In this document: piece after piece, positions 8,285 through 17,577 of the stretch | How the letters are laid out: every line of letters begins with the position of its first letter | Numbering within the stretch: the first letter of the stretch is position 1 | Source of the DNA: Paenibacillus_E sp964253085 | GTDB lineage: Bacteria > Bacillota > Bacilli > Paenibacillales > NBRC-103111 | Length of the DNA: 64,000 nt | Assembly: GCF_964253085.1 (NCBI RefSeq) | Contig: NZ_CAXUQH020000001.1 | Span: forward strand, 3,286,001-3,350,000 | Direction of reading: 5' to 3' | Position numbers and translations under genes: made by a program | Notes under the pieces: model-generated | What the model saw: only the letters and a program-made list of their open reading frames with translations | What the model was told of the DNA's origin: nothing | The model's database searches: none

Positions 8285-10045
8285 GTGAGGTTAAATAAAT
8301 TGCCGTTCGTGTCCATACGGATGAAATTTCTCGTCTTATTTTGCCTAATGATAACGTTGCCATTCTTATTTAGTGGTTATTTAACCTATCAGAAGTATTC
8401 GGCCAATGTCGAAAGAGATGCCAAGGCCTATTCCGATCAAATTGCCGAACAACTGTCCATTAACCTGGAGCGGTATGTGAAAGAACTCGAGCGAATCACG
8501 ATTGCGCTGTACTACGACCCGAATTTATTGCAAATTCTAGAAAAGCATAAAGTAGCAACCGAAGGCGGCAGTTACAAGGGAATTGAAGAGCAAACCAAAA
8601 TGAGTCAACTCATTACTTCCATTATTATTGATCGGACCGAGCTAGAGGGTGTGTTCATTTTTGGACTGGACGGCACGTTATTCAGCAATTTAACCGAAAC
8701 GATTAAAGGCAACTGGGAGCCGAGCACATCGAGTTGGATGGAGCAGGTGAAGCAGAAAGATGGCGGATTAGTCATTCTGCCCCCTGTGGAGTGGAATTAT
8801 TATCTCGATAAGCCGAAGGAAGCTTTTTCTTTTGCCCGATTGATCAAAAACCCGCTTACGAATCGCGAGCTCGGCTATGTGAAGGTTGATTTGACGAGTA
8901 AAGGCTTTGAGAAAATCCTCTCATCGGTCAAGGTGTCTAAAAATAGTAAGTTATATGTGTTCAATGAAAATTTGCAGCCCATTTATCCTTTTACGGAAGA
9001 AGCAGACATCCCATCCTATGATGATATTGTTGGTATGAGTTCTTCAGATACGCTTACTTCTTTGCGAACAACCGCGTATGGCGGACTTCGAATTGTAGGG
9101 ACGATCCCTAAGGGGGATCTGCTGACAGATGCACGCAAGCTCACGAGTTTCACTCTGTGGATTTCAGCGGCTTCACTCATCTTCGCCTTCATCGCGGCCA
9201 TGTTCACATCAAATCGGCTTGTGAAGCCAATCCTACATCTACAGCGCAAAATGCGACGCGTTCAGAGTGGTGATTTTCAAGAGCGAGCCTTAATTCATTC
9301 GAATGATGAGATCGGTTTGTTGACAGAAGGCTTTAACAGCATGGTTTCTCGCCTAGATATTATGATTAAAGAGATGTACGAGCTTCGCTTGCGAGAGAAG
9401 GATTCCGAGTTGAATGCGCTGCAAAGTCAGATTAATCCTCATTTTCTGTATAATACGTTAGAATCCATTAATATGGTCGCGGTGAAAGAGCGTAATAACG
9501 AGCTATCTCAAGTTATCACGAGCCTAGGAAAGCTGCTGCGGTATACGGTGGATAAACAAGAGAGATTCGTGTATTTGAAGGATGAATTGGCATTTGTCCA
9601 AAACTATTTGAATATACAGAGCTTCCGTCTAGAAGATCAGTTGAGCGCTGAAATCCTTGTGGATTTCTCGCACGAGTATGCGATGGTCCCTAAGCTTATT
9701 CTTCAGCCTCTAGTTGAAAATGCGATTGAACACGGTCTCGGCAAGGATCCGATCACGATTCAGATTACCTCCAAAGCAGAGGGGCAGGATCTCTATGTAT
9801 ATGTCACGGATAACGGGAAGGGCATTAATCCAGAGCGCAGAAAGCTAGTCGAACAACGCTTAATTGAACCAGAACGTCAGCAATCAGGTTTGCTTTCCGA
9901 TAAGAAGTCGAAAGGTTTTGCCCTGCGTAACATACATCAGCGTCTTGTGATTTTATATGGCGAGTCGTACGGTTTGTCAATTGCACATACGGGTCCCGAA
10001 GGCACCTCCTTCTGTATTCGTTTACCATTTCAGTGGGAGGAATAG
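8285..10045 (+). CDS. YesM-type sensor histidine kinase
   Basis: A 586-residue membrane sensor kinase. A transmembrane helix lies at about residues 12-33, an extracellular sensing region follows, a second helix lies near 288-310, then a HAMP linker, the His_kinase domain with QINPHFLYN (phospho-acceptor His near 385) and a HATPase domain with LILQPLVENAIEHG and DNGKG. This is the LytS/YesM family. The start is GTG with GGGGGA five bases upstream. The partner response regulator begins four bases after the stop, and a sugar-binding protein with two permeases follows, so it most likely senses a carbohydrate and induces its uptake. The ligand is unknown. Confidence 0.92.
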   Translation: MRLNKLPFVSIRMKFLVLFCLMITLPFLFSGYLTYQKYSANVERDAKAYSDQIAEQLSINLERYVKELERITIALYYDPNLLQILEKHKVATEGGSYKGIEEQTKMSQLITSIIIDRTELEGVFIFGLDGTLFSNLTETIKGNWEPSTSSWMEQVKQKDGGLVILPPVEWNYYLDKPKEAFSFARLIKNPLTNRELGYVKVDLTSKGFEKILSSVKVSKNSKLYVFNENLQPIYPFTEEADIPSYDDIVGMSSSDTLTSLRTTAYGGLRIVGTIPKGDLLTDARKLTSFTLWISAASLIFAFIAAMFTSNRLVKPILHLQRKMRRVQSGDFQERALIHSNDEIGLLTEGFNSMVSRLDIMIKEMYELRLREKDSELNALQSQINPHFLYNTLESINMVAVKERNNELSQVITSLGKLLRYTVDKQERFVYLKDELAFVQNYLNIQSFRLEDQLSAEILVDFSHEYAMVPKLILQPLVENAIEHGLGKDPITIQITSKAEGQDLYVYVTDNGKGINPERRKLVEQRLIEPERQQSGLLSDKKSKGFALRNIHQRLVILYGESYGLSIAHTGPEGTSFCIRLPFQWEE

Positions 10046-10049
10046 TCAG

Positions 10050-10790
10050 ATGAATATTTTGCTAGTTGAAGATGAACAGAAAATTAGGCAGGGTCTTAAG
10101 AAAATTATTGAAGATGTGATTACCTCGAAACTGCGCATAACCGAAGCAAGTAACGGCCGTGAGGCGTTGGATTGGTTGAAAACGCAAGATCAAGTGGATC
10201 TCATTATTACCGATATTCGCATGAGTGAAATGAATGGGATTGAGTTGATCAAGCGAGCGAAAGAGTCTCACCCGAGTCTCTTATTTGTCGTGATCAGCGG
10301 GTATGATGAATTTGCTTACGCCAGAGAAGCTTTGCGTTATGGGGTAAGTGATTACTTATTGAAGCCCATTGAACGTGTAGAGCTAGCCCGGGTGTTGCAG
10401 AAAATTAGTGAGCAGATCAATGCAACGAAGCAGCCCAACCAGATTACAACGGCGACGGTCGTCAATGACGATAAAGACCGTTTATTAATTCGCAGAGTGA
10501 AAGAGCTTGTAAATGAGTATCTTAATCAGGACATCTCCTTGCAGTTTCTAGCTGAACGGGTGTACTTGCATCCGAAATATTTATCCGATATGTTTAAGCG
10601 GGAAACGGGCCAGAACTTGTCGGATTTCGTGACAGAACGACGCATGGAGAAGGCGAGGAAGCTGTTGAAGGAAACGACATTAAAGGTTGCCGAGGTGGCG
10701 ATGATGTGTGGTTTTGCCAATCATAAATATTTCGCATCGTTGTTTAAGCAGCACTCTGGATGTACACCATCCGAGTTTCGGGAACAGTAA
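10050..10790 (+). CDS. YesN-type response regulator, AraC family
   Basis: A 246-residue regulator with an N-terminal receiver (MNILLVEDE; acidic pocket; phospho-acceptor Asp55 in IITDIRM; Lys in LLKPI) and a C-terminal pair of AraC-type helix-turn-helix motifs (about residues 150-246). ATG start with GGGAGGA eight bases upstream; a longer reading runs into the kinase gene and has no ribosome site. It is four bases downstream of the kinase and is almost certainly its phosphotransfer partner. It is short for a YesN regulator because the long middle region present in the two other regulators in this window is missing. The likely target is the transporter operon that follows. Confidence 0.92.
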   Translation: MNILLVEDEQKIRQGLKKIIEDVITSKLRITEASNGREALDWLKTQDQVDLIITDIRMSEMNGIELIKRAKESHPSLLFVVISGYDEFAYAREALRYGVSDYLLKPIERVELARVLQKISEQINATKQPNQITTATVVNDDKDRLLIRRVKELVNEYLNQDISLQFLAERVYLHPKYLSDMFKRETGQNLSDFVTERRMEKARKLLKETTLKVAEVAMMCGFANHKYFASLFKQHSGCTPSEFREQ

Positions 10791-10850
10791 TAGGTTTGAT
10801 TTGGGCAGCGATTACCTTGCTATTTTGAACCTTTTATGGATTTTGTGGCG

Positions 10851-10901
10851 TTATCCTGAAAGTAGGCAAGGTTTATAATAAGAGTATGAAAGCGCTTCAT
10901 A
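10851..10901 (+). promoter_or_regulatory. Predicted promoter with cre-like operator
   Basis: TATAAT at 10874-10879 is preceded at 17 bp by a weak TTATCC. Just downstream lies a near-palindrome at 10885-10901 (TATGAAAGCGCTTCATA), resembling a CcpA cre site (TGAAAGCG core) with one base missing. It covers the expected start point, so repression of the transporter operon is a reasonable inference. Confidence 0.45.
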
Positions 10902-10930
10902 CCACATAATGAAAAAGGGGACTAAACACA

Positions 10931-12262
10931 ATGAAGAAAGCTCTACTCTTAACGACTTCCGTATTGTTAGTTAGTAGTTTTATTGCAGGATGCGGCTCGA
11001 CGAAAGAAACGACATCCACAGCTTCAACATCTCCTGCTAGCTCCAAGGCAGCGGATGCAACGAAAGCGCCAGCGAAGGACGTCAAGCTGACTTTCAGTAT
11101 TTGGGGCAGTGACGCGCATAAGAAAATGTATGAAGACATGATTGCGAATTATAAAAAGTTGAAGCCGAATGTCAACGTAGAAGTCATGATCATTCCATCG
11201 GCTGATTATTTGCAGAAAATGTCCGTCATGCTCGCTTCCAAAACAGCGCCAGACGTGATCTGGATGTTGGAAAGAGGGATTCCACAATTCCTAGAAGCGG
11301 GACAAATGGAAGATCTTTCAGCGATTAAAACCGATACGGCCTACGATGCAAGCGATATCGTTCCATCCACTTTAGAACTCGTGACCAAAGCAGACAAATT
11401 GTATGGGGTAGCGTTCTCCACACCGCCGAACATGATGTACTACAATAAAAACTTGTTCAAAGATAAAGGATTGAAAACACCGACTGAACTCTATAAAGAT
11501 GGCAACTGGACATATGATGAAATGAATAAAGCAGCTCAAGCGATTGCGCAACCGGATAAAGGCATCTACGGCATGAACTTGATTCGCCCAGGCGGATGGG
11601 GCCCAAGCTGGATCGAGTCACTACAAACGTTGGTTTGGGCATACGGATCTGATTTCTTCACCAAAGATGGTAAGAAATTAGCATTAAACACACCACAAGG
11701 TCAGCAAGCCCTGCAATTCTTCAGTGATTCCATGTTCAAAACTAAGGTTCATCCGAAGCCAGGTGACCAAACGGCGTTCGAATCCGGCAAAATCGGGATG
11801 CAACAAGATTTGCTTAGCTACATGGGCAAAGCGAAAGCGATCAAAGATTTCGAGTGGGATATCGCACCTATGCCGAAAGCAGCTGGCGGTCAAGGAACTA
11901 CGCTTGGATACGCAGCTTACATGGTTCCTAAAGGCAACGCGAATACCGCTGAAGCAATTGAATTCGTTAAATACTTGAGTAACAAAGAAAATATGGCAAT
12001 CACATCACAATTCTTCGTACCAAGTCGTAAATCGGTTCTAAACTCCGATGGCTTCTTGAAACAAGGACCATCTCCTGAAAGCATGAAAACAGCGGTATTG
12101 GATCAAATGGCTGCTGCTCGCGTACGTCAAGGATTCGTTAACTTCCAAAAAATTGATGACAAAATGAAGCTGCACTTCGATGCGATCTATACACAAGCAG
12201 GTACCGTTCCTGACATCCTGAAAAAGATGGAAACAGACGTTAATGCGGTTCTAGCGCAATAA
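10931..12262 (+). CDS. ABC sugar transporter, solute-binding lipoprotein
   Basis: A 443-residue extracellular solute-binding protein of the CUT1 family. It has a lipoprotein signal (MKKALLL... lipobox FIAGC, lipidated Cys near residue 21), a Ser/Thr/Ala-rich linker, and a mature domain starting VKLTFSIWGS that is typical of family 1 sugar-binding proteins. RBS AAGGGG ten bases upstream. It sits downstream of a sensor/regulator pair and upstream of two permeases, so it delivers a carbohydrate to them. No ATPase gene is present; these transporters generally use a shared MsmX-type ATPase encoded elsewhere. The sugar is unknown. Confidence 0.92.
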   Translation: MKKALLLTTSVLLVSSFIAGCGSTKETTSTASTSPASSKAADATKAPAKDVKLTFSIWGSDAHKKMYEDMIANYKKLKPNVNVEVMIIPSADYLQKMSVMLASKTAPDVIWMLERGIPQFLEAGQMEDLSAIKTDTAYDASDIVPSTLELVTKADKLYGVAFSTPPNMMYYNKNLFKDKGLKTPTELYKDGNWTYDEMNKAAQAIAQPDKGIYGMNLIRPGGWGPSWIESLQTLVWAYGSDFFTKDGKKLALNTPQGQQALQFFSDSMFKTKVHPKPGDQTAFESGKIGMQQDLLSYMGKAKAIKDFEWDIAPMPKAAGGQGTTLGYAAYMVPKGNANTAEAIEFVKYLSNKENMAITSQFFVPSRKSVLNSDGFLKQGPSPESMKTAVLDQMAAARVRQGFVNFQKIDDKMKLHFDAIYTQAGTVPDILKKMETDVNAVLAQ

Positions 12263-12276
12263 TCGGACGGAATCTG

Positions 12277-12307
12277 TGGCCAAGCCGTAACAGCTTGGCC
12301 ATTTTCT
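12277..12307 (+). terminator. Intercistronic hairpin, attenuating terminator
   Basis: A perfect 9-bp stem (TGGCCAAGC and GCTTGGCCA, seven-base loop) followed by TTTTCT lies between the binding-protein and permease genes. Such hairpins typically lower permease expression relative to the binding protein and protect its mRNA end. Confidence 0.7.
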
Positions 12308-12330
12308 CACAAAGGAGTGGAGCGAACACC

Positions 12331-13284
12331 ATGGCAACGTATAGAACGGCCACCCTCGAGGTGCCAGGAGCAGCCGCAGTTAAGAAGAAAAGAAATACTT
12401 TCAGTCGAACCAAACGCAGAAATGCGATGTATGGATATTTGTTTATTGCACCTATGATGCTTGGTTTCTTGATTTTCATGGCTGGACCCATTATTAGTGC
12501 TTTCGGACTTAGCTTTACCGACTATTCACTTTTACATGCAACGAAAGTTGTAGGTGTAGATAACTATGTGCAAATCATTACAAAGGATGAGCTGTTCTGG
12601 ACATCTGTGAAAAATACGTTTTATTTCTCGGCCGGACTAATCCCGCTTAATCTCATTCTAGCGCTGGGACTTGCTCTTCTATTATCGACAAAACTTCCTG
12701 GGGTTGGCATCTTCCGTACCGCGATCTTCACGCCAGTTGTTACCTCCATCATCGTGTGGGCGATCGTCTGGAAATATGTATTCGCAACGGATGCCGGGCT
12801 GGTGAATCAAATATTGCATTTCTTCGGTATAACCGGACCTGCTTGGATGTACAATACCAAATTAGTAATGCCAGTCGTGATTCTAGTTAGCGTATTGAAA
12901 AAAGTAGGTATGAACATGGTGATCTTCCTAGCAGCGCTGCAAGATGTACCGAAAATGTACTATGAAGCTGCAACGATTGACGGAGCATCCAAGTGGAAGC
13001 AGTTTACGAAAATTACGTTACCGATGATATCGCCATCTTTATTCCTAACGTTAATCATTACGCTAATCGGCTCACTGAAAGTGTTCTCGCAGATCAGTGT
13101 TATGACCGATGGTGGTCCAGGAAATAGTACAAGTGTGCTCGTGTACTACATCTATAAGCTAGCTTTTAAAACGTATGATCTTGGTTACGCATCCGCTGTT
13201 GCGTTTATCCTCTTCTTCTTAGTACTCGTACTTACCATGGTACAATGGAGTTTCAGAAAAAGGTGGGTGCATCATGAGCAATAA
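12331..13284 (+). CDS. ABC sugar permease, MalF/UgpA-like
   Basis: Inner-membrane permease of 317 residues with about six hydrophobic helices. The EAA loop that contacts the ATPase is present as YYEAATIDGASKW followed by LPM. The ATG used has GGAG eight bases upstream; an alternative start 36 bp upstream sits inside the preceding hairpin. It is the first of a permease pair, overlapping the second by 11 bp. The N-terminal 40 residues are hydrophilic and lysine/arginine-rich, as is common in this family. Transports the same sugar as the upstream binding protein. Confidence 0.92.
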   Translation: MATYRTATLEVPGAAAVKKKRNTFSRTKRRNAMYGYLFIAPMMLGFLIFMAGPIISAFGLSFTDYSLLHATKVVGVDNYVQIITKDELFWTSVKNTFYFSAGLIPLNLILALGLALLLSTKLPGVGIFRTAIFTPVVTSIIVWAIVWKYVFATDAGLVNQILHFFGITGPAWMYNTKLVMPVVILVSVLKKVGMNMVIFLAALQDVPKMYYEAATIDGASKWKQFTKITLPMISPSLFLTLIITLIGSLKVFSQISVMTDGGPGNSTSVLVYYIYKLAFKTYDLGYASAVAFILFFLVLVLTMVQWSFRKRWVHHEQ

Positions 13285-14116
13285 ATCCATGCGCATGCTA
13301 GGAAATGCGTTAACGTATTTCCTTCTAACCATCGTTTCGGCAGTTATTTTGATGCCATTTGTATGGATGTTGACCACATCACTCAAGGATCAAACGAAAA
13401 TATTTTCGTTTCCTCCGCAATGGATTCCGAGTCCGATTGTATGGTCTAACTATTCGCAAGTATTTACGACGCAGCCGCAATTTTTAACCCATTATGCGAA
13501 CAGCCTGTATATCGCGATTATCGTAACCGTTGGAACGTGCATCTTCGGTGCGTTAGCCGGCTTTGCTTTTGCCAAGATTCATTTTCCATTCAAAAATACG
13601 TTATTCCTCATTCTCTTAAGCGGGATGATGATCCCGAATGAGGTTACGATTATTCCGAACTTTATCTGGTTCTCTAAGCTAGGGCTTGTGAATAATCACT
13701 TCCCGTTAATCATCCCGCCAATGCTTGGTGCGGGTGGAATCTTCGGCGTGTTCTTACTTCGTCAGTTTTACATTACAATTCCGAAGGATTTGGACGAGGC
13801 TGCTGAAATTGATGGCAGTACGCCATGGCAGACATTCTGGCGCATTATGGTGCCGATGGCAACACCGGCATTCGCGACATTGTCTATTTTCACTTTCTTA
13901 AATAGTTGGGAAGATTTCCTTGATCCGTTAATTTACATCAGCTCATCGAAATTGTTTACATTACCGATTGCCATGAAGTTATTCACCGATACAGCAGGTA
14001 CGGATTGGCACTTATTAATGGCAGCATCCGTAATGGCTACGGTTCCACTCTTACTCGTATTCTTCTTCGCTCAGAAGAAATTTATTGACGGGATTGCAAC
14101 GACTGGCTTGAAATAG
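13274..14116 (+). CDS. ABC sugar permease, MalG-like
   Basis: Second inner-membrane permease of 280 residues, with about six transmembrane helices and the EAA motif LDEAAEIDGSTPWQ. The start overlaps the preceding permease by 11 bp and has GGTGGG upstream, so translation is coupled. It completes the transporter with the upstream permease and binding protein. No typical T-run terminator follows; the next gene has its own promoter 9 bp downstream. Confidence 0.92.
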   Translation: MSNKSMRMLGNALTYFLLTIVSAVILMPFVWMLTTSLKDQTKIFSFPPQWIPSPIVWSNYSQVFTTQPQFLTHYANSLYIAIIVTVGTCIFGALAGFAFAKIHFPFKNTLFLILLSGMMIPNEVTIIPNFIWFSKLGLVNNHFPLIIPPMLGAGGIFGVFLLRQFYITIPKDLDEAAEIDGSTPWQTFWRIMVPMATPAFATLSIFTFLNSWEDFLDPLIYISSSKLFTLPIAMKLFTDTAGTDWHLLMAASVMATVPLLLVFFFAQKKFIDGIATTGLK

Positions 14117-14124
14117 AGCGCCAC

Positions 14125-14161
14125 TTGACAATTTATACTGTAATTATTATAATTACAGTAT
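14125..14161 (+). promoter_or_regulatory. Consensus promoter overlapped by a perfect palindrome
   Basis: A perfect -35 TTGACA (14125-14130), 17-bp spacer and perfect -10 TATAAT (14148-14153). A perfect 27-bp palindrome (13-bp arms, one central base; 14135-14161, arms ACTGTAATTAT / ATAATTACAGT) covers the spacer and the -10. This is the layout of a repressor operator that blocks a strong promoter. Confidence 0.75.
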
Positions 14162-14194
14162 GAATTAACATTTCGAGTGAAGGTGGCGAGGCGT

Positions 14195-14569
14195 ATGTTG
14201 AATGTTGCAATTGGTGATTGGGTAGTCGCAACAACAAGTGAAGATGAAATGGTTCATGGGTATGTGGAAGCGATCGCTTGGCAGCATGGTATCGCCTTCG
14301 TTCATGTCATTGCTTCCGATCAAGATGAAGTTATTGGACATCAAATTGAAGTGAAACTATCCAGTGTGAAGACACTACCAATAAGCGGACTTGATTCAGA
14401 GGATGGCGTACGCAGTATGATCGACTTAGCCCTTGGCATCAAAGATGAGATGTGGTTTATGGAGCTAACAGATACTTTGCTTTCCTTGCAGTTAGGCGGA
14501 TCTAAGACGACCAAAGACAAGGTGATCCCTGGGTTCTATTCGAACCGTCTAGGTGTAGATCAGCTGTAA
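14195..14569 (+). CDS. Small IDEAL-domain protein
   Basis: A 124-residue soluble protein. The N-terminal ~60 residues look like a small beta-rich fold (GDWVVATTSEDE, HGYVEAIAWQ) and residues 74-98 (SMIDLALGIKDEMWFMELTDTLL) match the IDEAL motif described in small Bacillus proteins such as YpiB, which is thought to mediate protein interaction. The start ATG has a GGTGGCGAGG purine stretch upstream; a GTG 18 bp earlier is less likely. It has its own strong promoter overlapped by a palindrome, independent of the ABC operon upstream. A bidirectional terminator follows at 14583-14641. Role unknown. Confidence 0.72.
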   Translation: MLNVAIGDWVVATTSEDEMVHGYVEAIAWQHGIAFVHVIASDQDEVIGHQIEVKLSSVKTLPISGLDSEDGVRSMIDLALGIKDEMWFMELTDTLLSLQLGGSKTTKDKVIPGFYSNRLGVDQL

Positions 14570-14582
14570 TAGTTGAAATCAT

Positions 14583-14641
14583 AAAAAGCCAATCCAATCG
14601 ATAACTTGCTAAGCAAGTGGTACCGGTCGGATTGGCTTTTT
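14583..14641. terminator. Bidirectional intrinsic terminator
   Basis: A 13-bp stem (AAAAAGCCAATCC with GGATTGGCTTTTT) with a long loop separates the convergent IDEAL-domain and exonuclease genes. Confidence 0.8.
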
Positions 14642-14655
14642 CGTTGTGGGTGACG

Positions 14656-15489
14656 TTAACTCGAAGTCCCCGTATTTCCTGCTGTATTTCGTGCCGTATT
14701 TCCCGAAGCCGCTGTATTCCCCGTGGGTTTTGCCGCTGGCACACCTTTCGCGACTTCCGCGGCGAATAGCGTCTGCATTTCGGCGATTTTTTTAGCGTCG
14801 GCTGCCTCGATTTTATCAGCGAAATACTTCTCGACGAAAAGCTCCCAGGTCGGAACGACTTTCTGTGTCGTGATGGTTTTCACGGCTGTTTTGATCAGCC
14901 TGCGTTCCTTGGCATTCGTGTACATATCCACGTACTGCTGTTTGCGTTCAAAGTCCAGTTCGGTGAAGATCGAGCGGAATACCTCCGCTGTCATCTTCGC
15001 ATCGTCCAAGGCTCTGTGAGCTGTACCCTCAGCGACAATGTTCAAATCAACAAGTGCTGCTTCGACGCTGACGTCGTTCGTTACTTTTTTGAAGCGGGTG
15101 AACCCTTTCAATAAGTCGAAATAGTGGGCTGCCATCCAATACGCATCATCTAGCTTGTGCATTCGCGTATCAAACACGATTCGCTTGAGATCTTCACCAC
15201 CCCATGTGACAAGCAGTAATTCATCACTCCGTCCGAGCCAAGCCAAGAAGTCGGCAATCACTTTGCGGAAACCAGCCGCTTCATCAATATCTTCTTGGGG
15301 AATCCCCGTTTTTTTCTTAATAAATGCGTTCAATTTGGAGAAGTATACAGGCTTAATCAAGGCTGAGAATTCATCTACTTGATTAAGTGTAGCGTCTAGT
15401 CGAACCGCGCCGATCTCGATCACTTCCATTGGTAAATCACTGGCAAACTTGCGGCCGTTAAATTCGATATCTAATATAATGTAATCCAT
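14656..15489 (-). CDS. DEDD-type 3'-5' exonuclease
   Basis: A 277-residue protein with a DnaQ/ERI-1-like exonuclease fold. Exo I residues appear as DIEFNG (D7, E9), and HRALDDAKMTAEVF is the Exo III motif of the DEDDh subgroup. It resembles KapD-like and DNA-polymerase-epsilon-like exonucleases, acting on RNA or DNA ends. ATG start with GGGGGC upstream; an in-frame ATG six codons earlier has no ribosome site. The last 25 residues are an unusual low-complexity tail of Gly-Asn-Thr/Ala repeats (GNTAASGNTARNTAGNTG), which is not part of the catalytic domain. Convergent with the IDEAL gene. Confidence 0.85.
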   Translation of the reverse strand: MDYIILDIEFNGRKFASDLPMEVIEIGAVRLDATLNQVDEFSALIKPVYFSKLNAFIKKKTGIPQEDIDEAAGFRKVIADFLAWLGRSDELLLVTWGGEDLKRIVFDTRMHKLDDAYWMAAHYFDLLKGFTRFKKVTNDVSVEAALVDLNIVAEGTAHRALDDAKMTAEVFRSIFTELDFERKQQYVDMYTNAKERRLIKTAVKTITTQKVVPTWELFVEKYFADKIEAADAKKIAEMQTLFAAEVAKGVPAAKPTGNTAASGNTARNTAGNTGTSS

Positions 15490-15536
15490 GATGTGCCCCC
15501 GTTTCATCTCTATCCTATCATTTTAGCAGAAAAAGC

Positions 15537-16688
15537 TTAGGTTGCCAGCTTCTGTTTACGATAGACCGCACGCAGCACCAGACTTAACAAGAATCCAGAG
15601 AATGACAAGACCGACACCCAGGTAAATAACGTGTGTACACCAAAGGCTTGATAGAACCATCCGCCAAGATAAGAAGCGACGATACCTGAGACCCCGAAGA
15701 AGATGATAGCTAGCACGGTCTGTCCAGTTGCGCGCCACTCTTCAGGGACGATCTGATACAAGTACTGAATCGCAGCTGAGTAAAAAATCGGGAATGTAAA
15801 CGTTTGGAGGAGCTGAATCGCAACAAGCACATGCGGATCCGTCATCCAAGCGCTGATCAAGAAGCGCAAGAAATAGAAGAAGGCAGCGAATGAAATAAGC
15901 GCTAGTTCCTTGCCTTTTCGAAGCCACCAGAAGCTTAAGGCAAATACAAGAATTTCACTTCCAGCTGCGAAGAAGAATGCTATGCCAACCAAATGATTGC
16001 TCCCGCCTAATTCACGGATATAGACACCAAGAAACGTATCGTTAATCCGTTGCGGGACTGCGCAAATGAAGATTAGGACCATGAACCAAATGGTTTCTTT
16101 ATTACTTAGAAAATTTCGCAAACTGCGCAGGGAGATTGGTTTCCCAGTCACAGGAGCATCAGGCAACGCCAAGCAAATGATTAAGCTCAACATACCAATG
16201 CCGCCAAAAAGGTAGGCCAAGCTATGAATGCCGAAATATTGCGCCGCGTAGCCAACTATTAAAGACATCACGGCGTAGCCAACCGCTCCGAAAGTACGGA
16301 TGGAACCATAGCTCGTGCCAAGGCGTTCCGCGGTCTGGAAATTAAGGCTTTCCGTTAACGGATCTAACGGCATTAAGAAAAAGTAAAGCAACATAGTAAA
16401 TAGAAGCAGCACGATGAAGCTCTTGGAATCGTACAGCAAGTACCCAATGATGGTGGAACAGAAGAGGAGAAGTAGCATGATTTTTTTGATGGTTTTCGTC
16501 CGATCACTGATCATGCCCCATAATGGCTGCGAAAATATGGCGATGAAGCCACCAGTCCCGATGATCAGTCCAATTCGTGATGTGGAAAGTCCCTGTGCGT
16601 CTAAATAGACGGGGAGAAAGGAGACGAAGAGGGCAAGTAAAGCGAAATACAAAAAGTTAAACGAGCGTAATAAATTGGATGAATGCAT
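15537..16688 (-). CDS. MFS transporter
   Basis: Membrane protein of 383 residues with roughly twelve hydrophobic helices. The loop 2-3 signature QPLWGMISDRTK (near residue 55-65) is a variant of the MFS GxxSDRxG motif. It resembles the PPP/sugar-efflux branch of small MFS proteins (about 380-400 residues), and might export or import a small organic molecule. Start ATG with an AAGG-rich stretch about 10 bases upstream. It is on the same strand as the exonuclease (48 bp away) and upstream AraC gene; co-transcription is possible but not obvious. Substrate unknown. Confidence 0.85.
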   Translation of the reverse strand: MHSSNLLRSFNFLYFALLALFVSFLPVYLDAQGLSTSRIGLIIGTGGFIAIFSQPLWGMISDRTKTIKKIMLLLLFCSTIIGYLLYDSKSFIVLLLFTMLLYFFLMPLDPLTESLNFQTAERLGTSYGSIRTFGAVGYAVMSLIVGYAAQYFGIHSLAYLFGGIGMLSLIICLALPDAPVTGKPISLRSLRNFLSNKETIWFMVLIFICAVPQRINDTFLGVYIRELGGSNHLVGIAFFFAAGSEILVFALSFWWLRKGKELALISFAAFFYFLRFLISAWMTDPHVLVAIQLLQTFTFPIFYSAAIQYLYQIVPEEWRATGQTVLAIIFFGVSGIVASYLGGWFYQAFGVHTLFTWVSVLSFSGFLLSLVLRAVYRKQKLAT

Positions 16689-16776
16689 GATGACCTAACC
16701 TTCCTTGATGTACTAGCGCGATGCTGTCGTGAATGTACATTTTATCATGCTCAGCCAAAGTTGCAAAAAATATTTA

Positions 16777-17577
16777 TCAAGAGCGAAGCTGAGAGGGGTT
16801 CGTTCCTGTTACTTTTTTGAATTGGCGGCTAAAGAAATAGATACTTCGATAACCCAGCGCTTCAGCGACTTCACTGACATTCATCCCTAGCTTAAGCAAA
16901 TAGGAGGCACGCTCAATTCTGGATTGGATCAGATACGATTCAATCGTCTGGCCCATGATTTCTTTGAATTTTAAAGAGAAATAACGTGGAGAGAGATGCG
17001 CTTGCTTAGCTAAATCTTGGATACTATGCTGCCGTCCGGGATCTTGCCGAATGTGGGCCGCGATATCCATCATCACACGATTCATCGAGCGCCGCGCCGG
17101 ATCACCTTGAGGTTGATGGTCAGGTGCTTGACGTTCAAAAAGCAATAGAATCAACTTAAGCAGCGTTTTCGCCTCTTCTTCATGCCCATACGCCTCGGTG
17201 TGTCGTACTTGTACGAAACGATCTAGATAGTTCTCATGGAACTCGGAGGGATCGAAATGAACGAAAGAAGGCAATGACATCGGGTACGAATGATCCCCTT
17301 CGGCAGAGAAATGAATATACGTAACGGTAAGCGGGTGTTCTGGATTATGCCTAGCACTGGATAGGTCTCCTGGCTTAAACAGGAAACAATCGCCGCCACT
17401 AACGTGGTAACGTTTGCTATTTAAGGTGACCTCCCCTTCACCATCCCATACATACCAGAAATCGAAGTCTTGGAAAGGCTCATTCTCGCGGCTGCTCCAT
17501 TTCCAATTCACTTCACAGATTACTTTACCGAAATAGGGATTAAGTTGAATCGCTTGCGATGTGAAAATGGTCATCAA
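16777..17577 (-). CDS. AraC-family transcription regulator
   Basis: A 266-residue regulator with an N-terminal cupin-like sensing domain (DFWYVWDGEGEVTL, HVSGGDCFLFKPGD) and a C-terminal AraC helix-turn-helix pair ending in YRSIYFFSRQFKKVTGTNP. Start is ambiguous: TTG at 17577 is nine bases from GAGGAG, while the next in-frame ATG is one codon in. It is divergent from a PhyH dioxygenase gene with about 125 bp between them, so the dioxygenase promoter is its probable target. The inducer is unknown; cupin N-terminal domains in this family usually sense small sugars or related ligands. Confidence 0.85.
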   Translation of the reverse strand: MMTIFTSQAIQLNPYFGKVICEVNWKWSSRENEPFQDFDFWYVWDGEGEVTLNSKRYHVSGGDCFLFKPGDLSSARHNPEHPLTVTYIHFSAEGDHSYPMSLPSFVHFDPSEFHENYLDRFVQVRHTEAYGHEEEAKTLLKLILLLFERQAPDHQPQGDPARRSMNRVMMDIAAHIRQDPGRQHSIQDLAKQAHLSPRYFSLKFKEIMGQTIESYLIQSRIERASYLLKLGMNVSEVAEALGYRSIYFFSRQFKKVTGTNPSQLRS

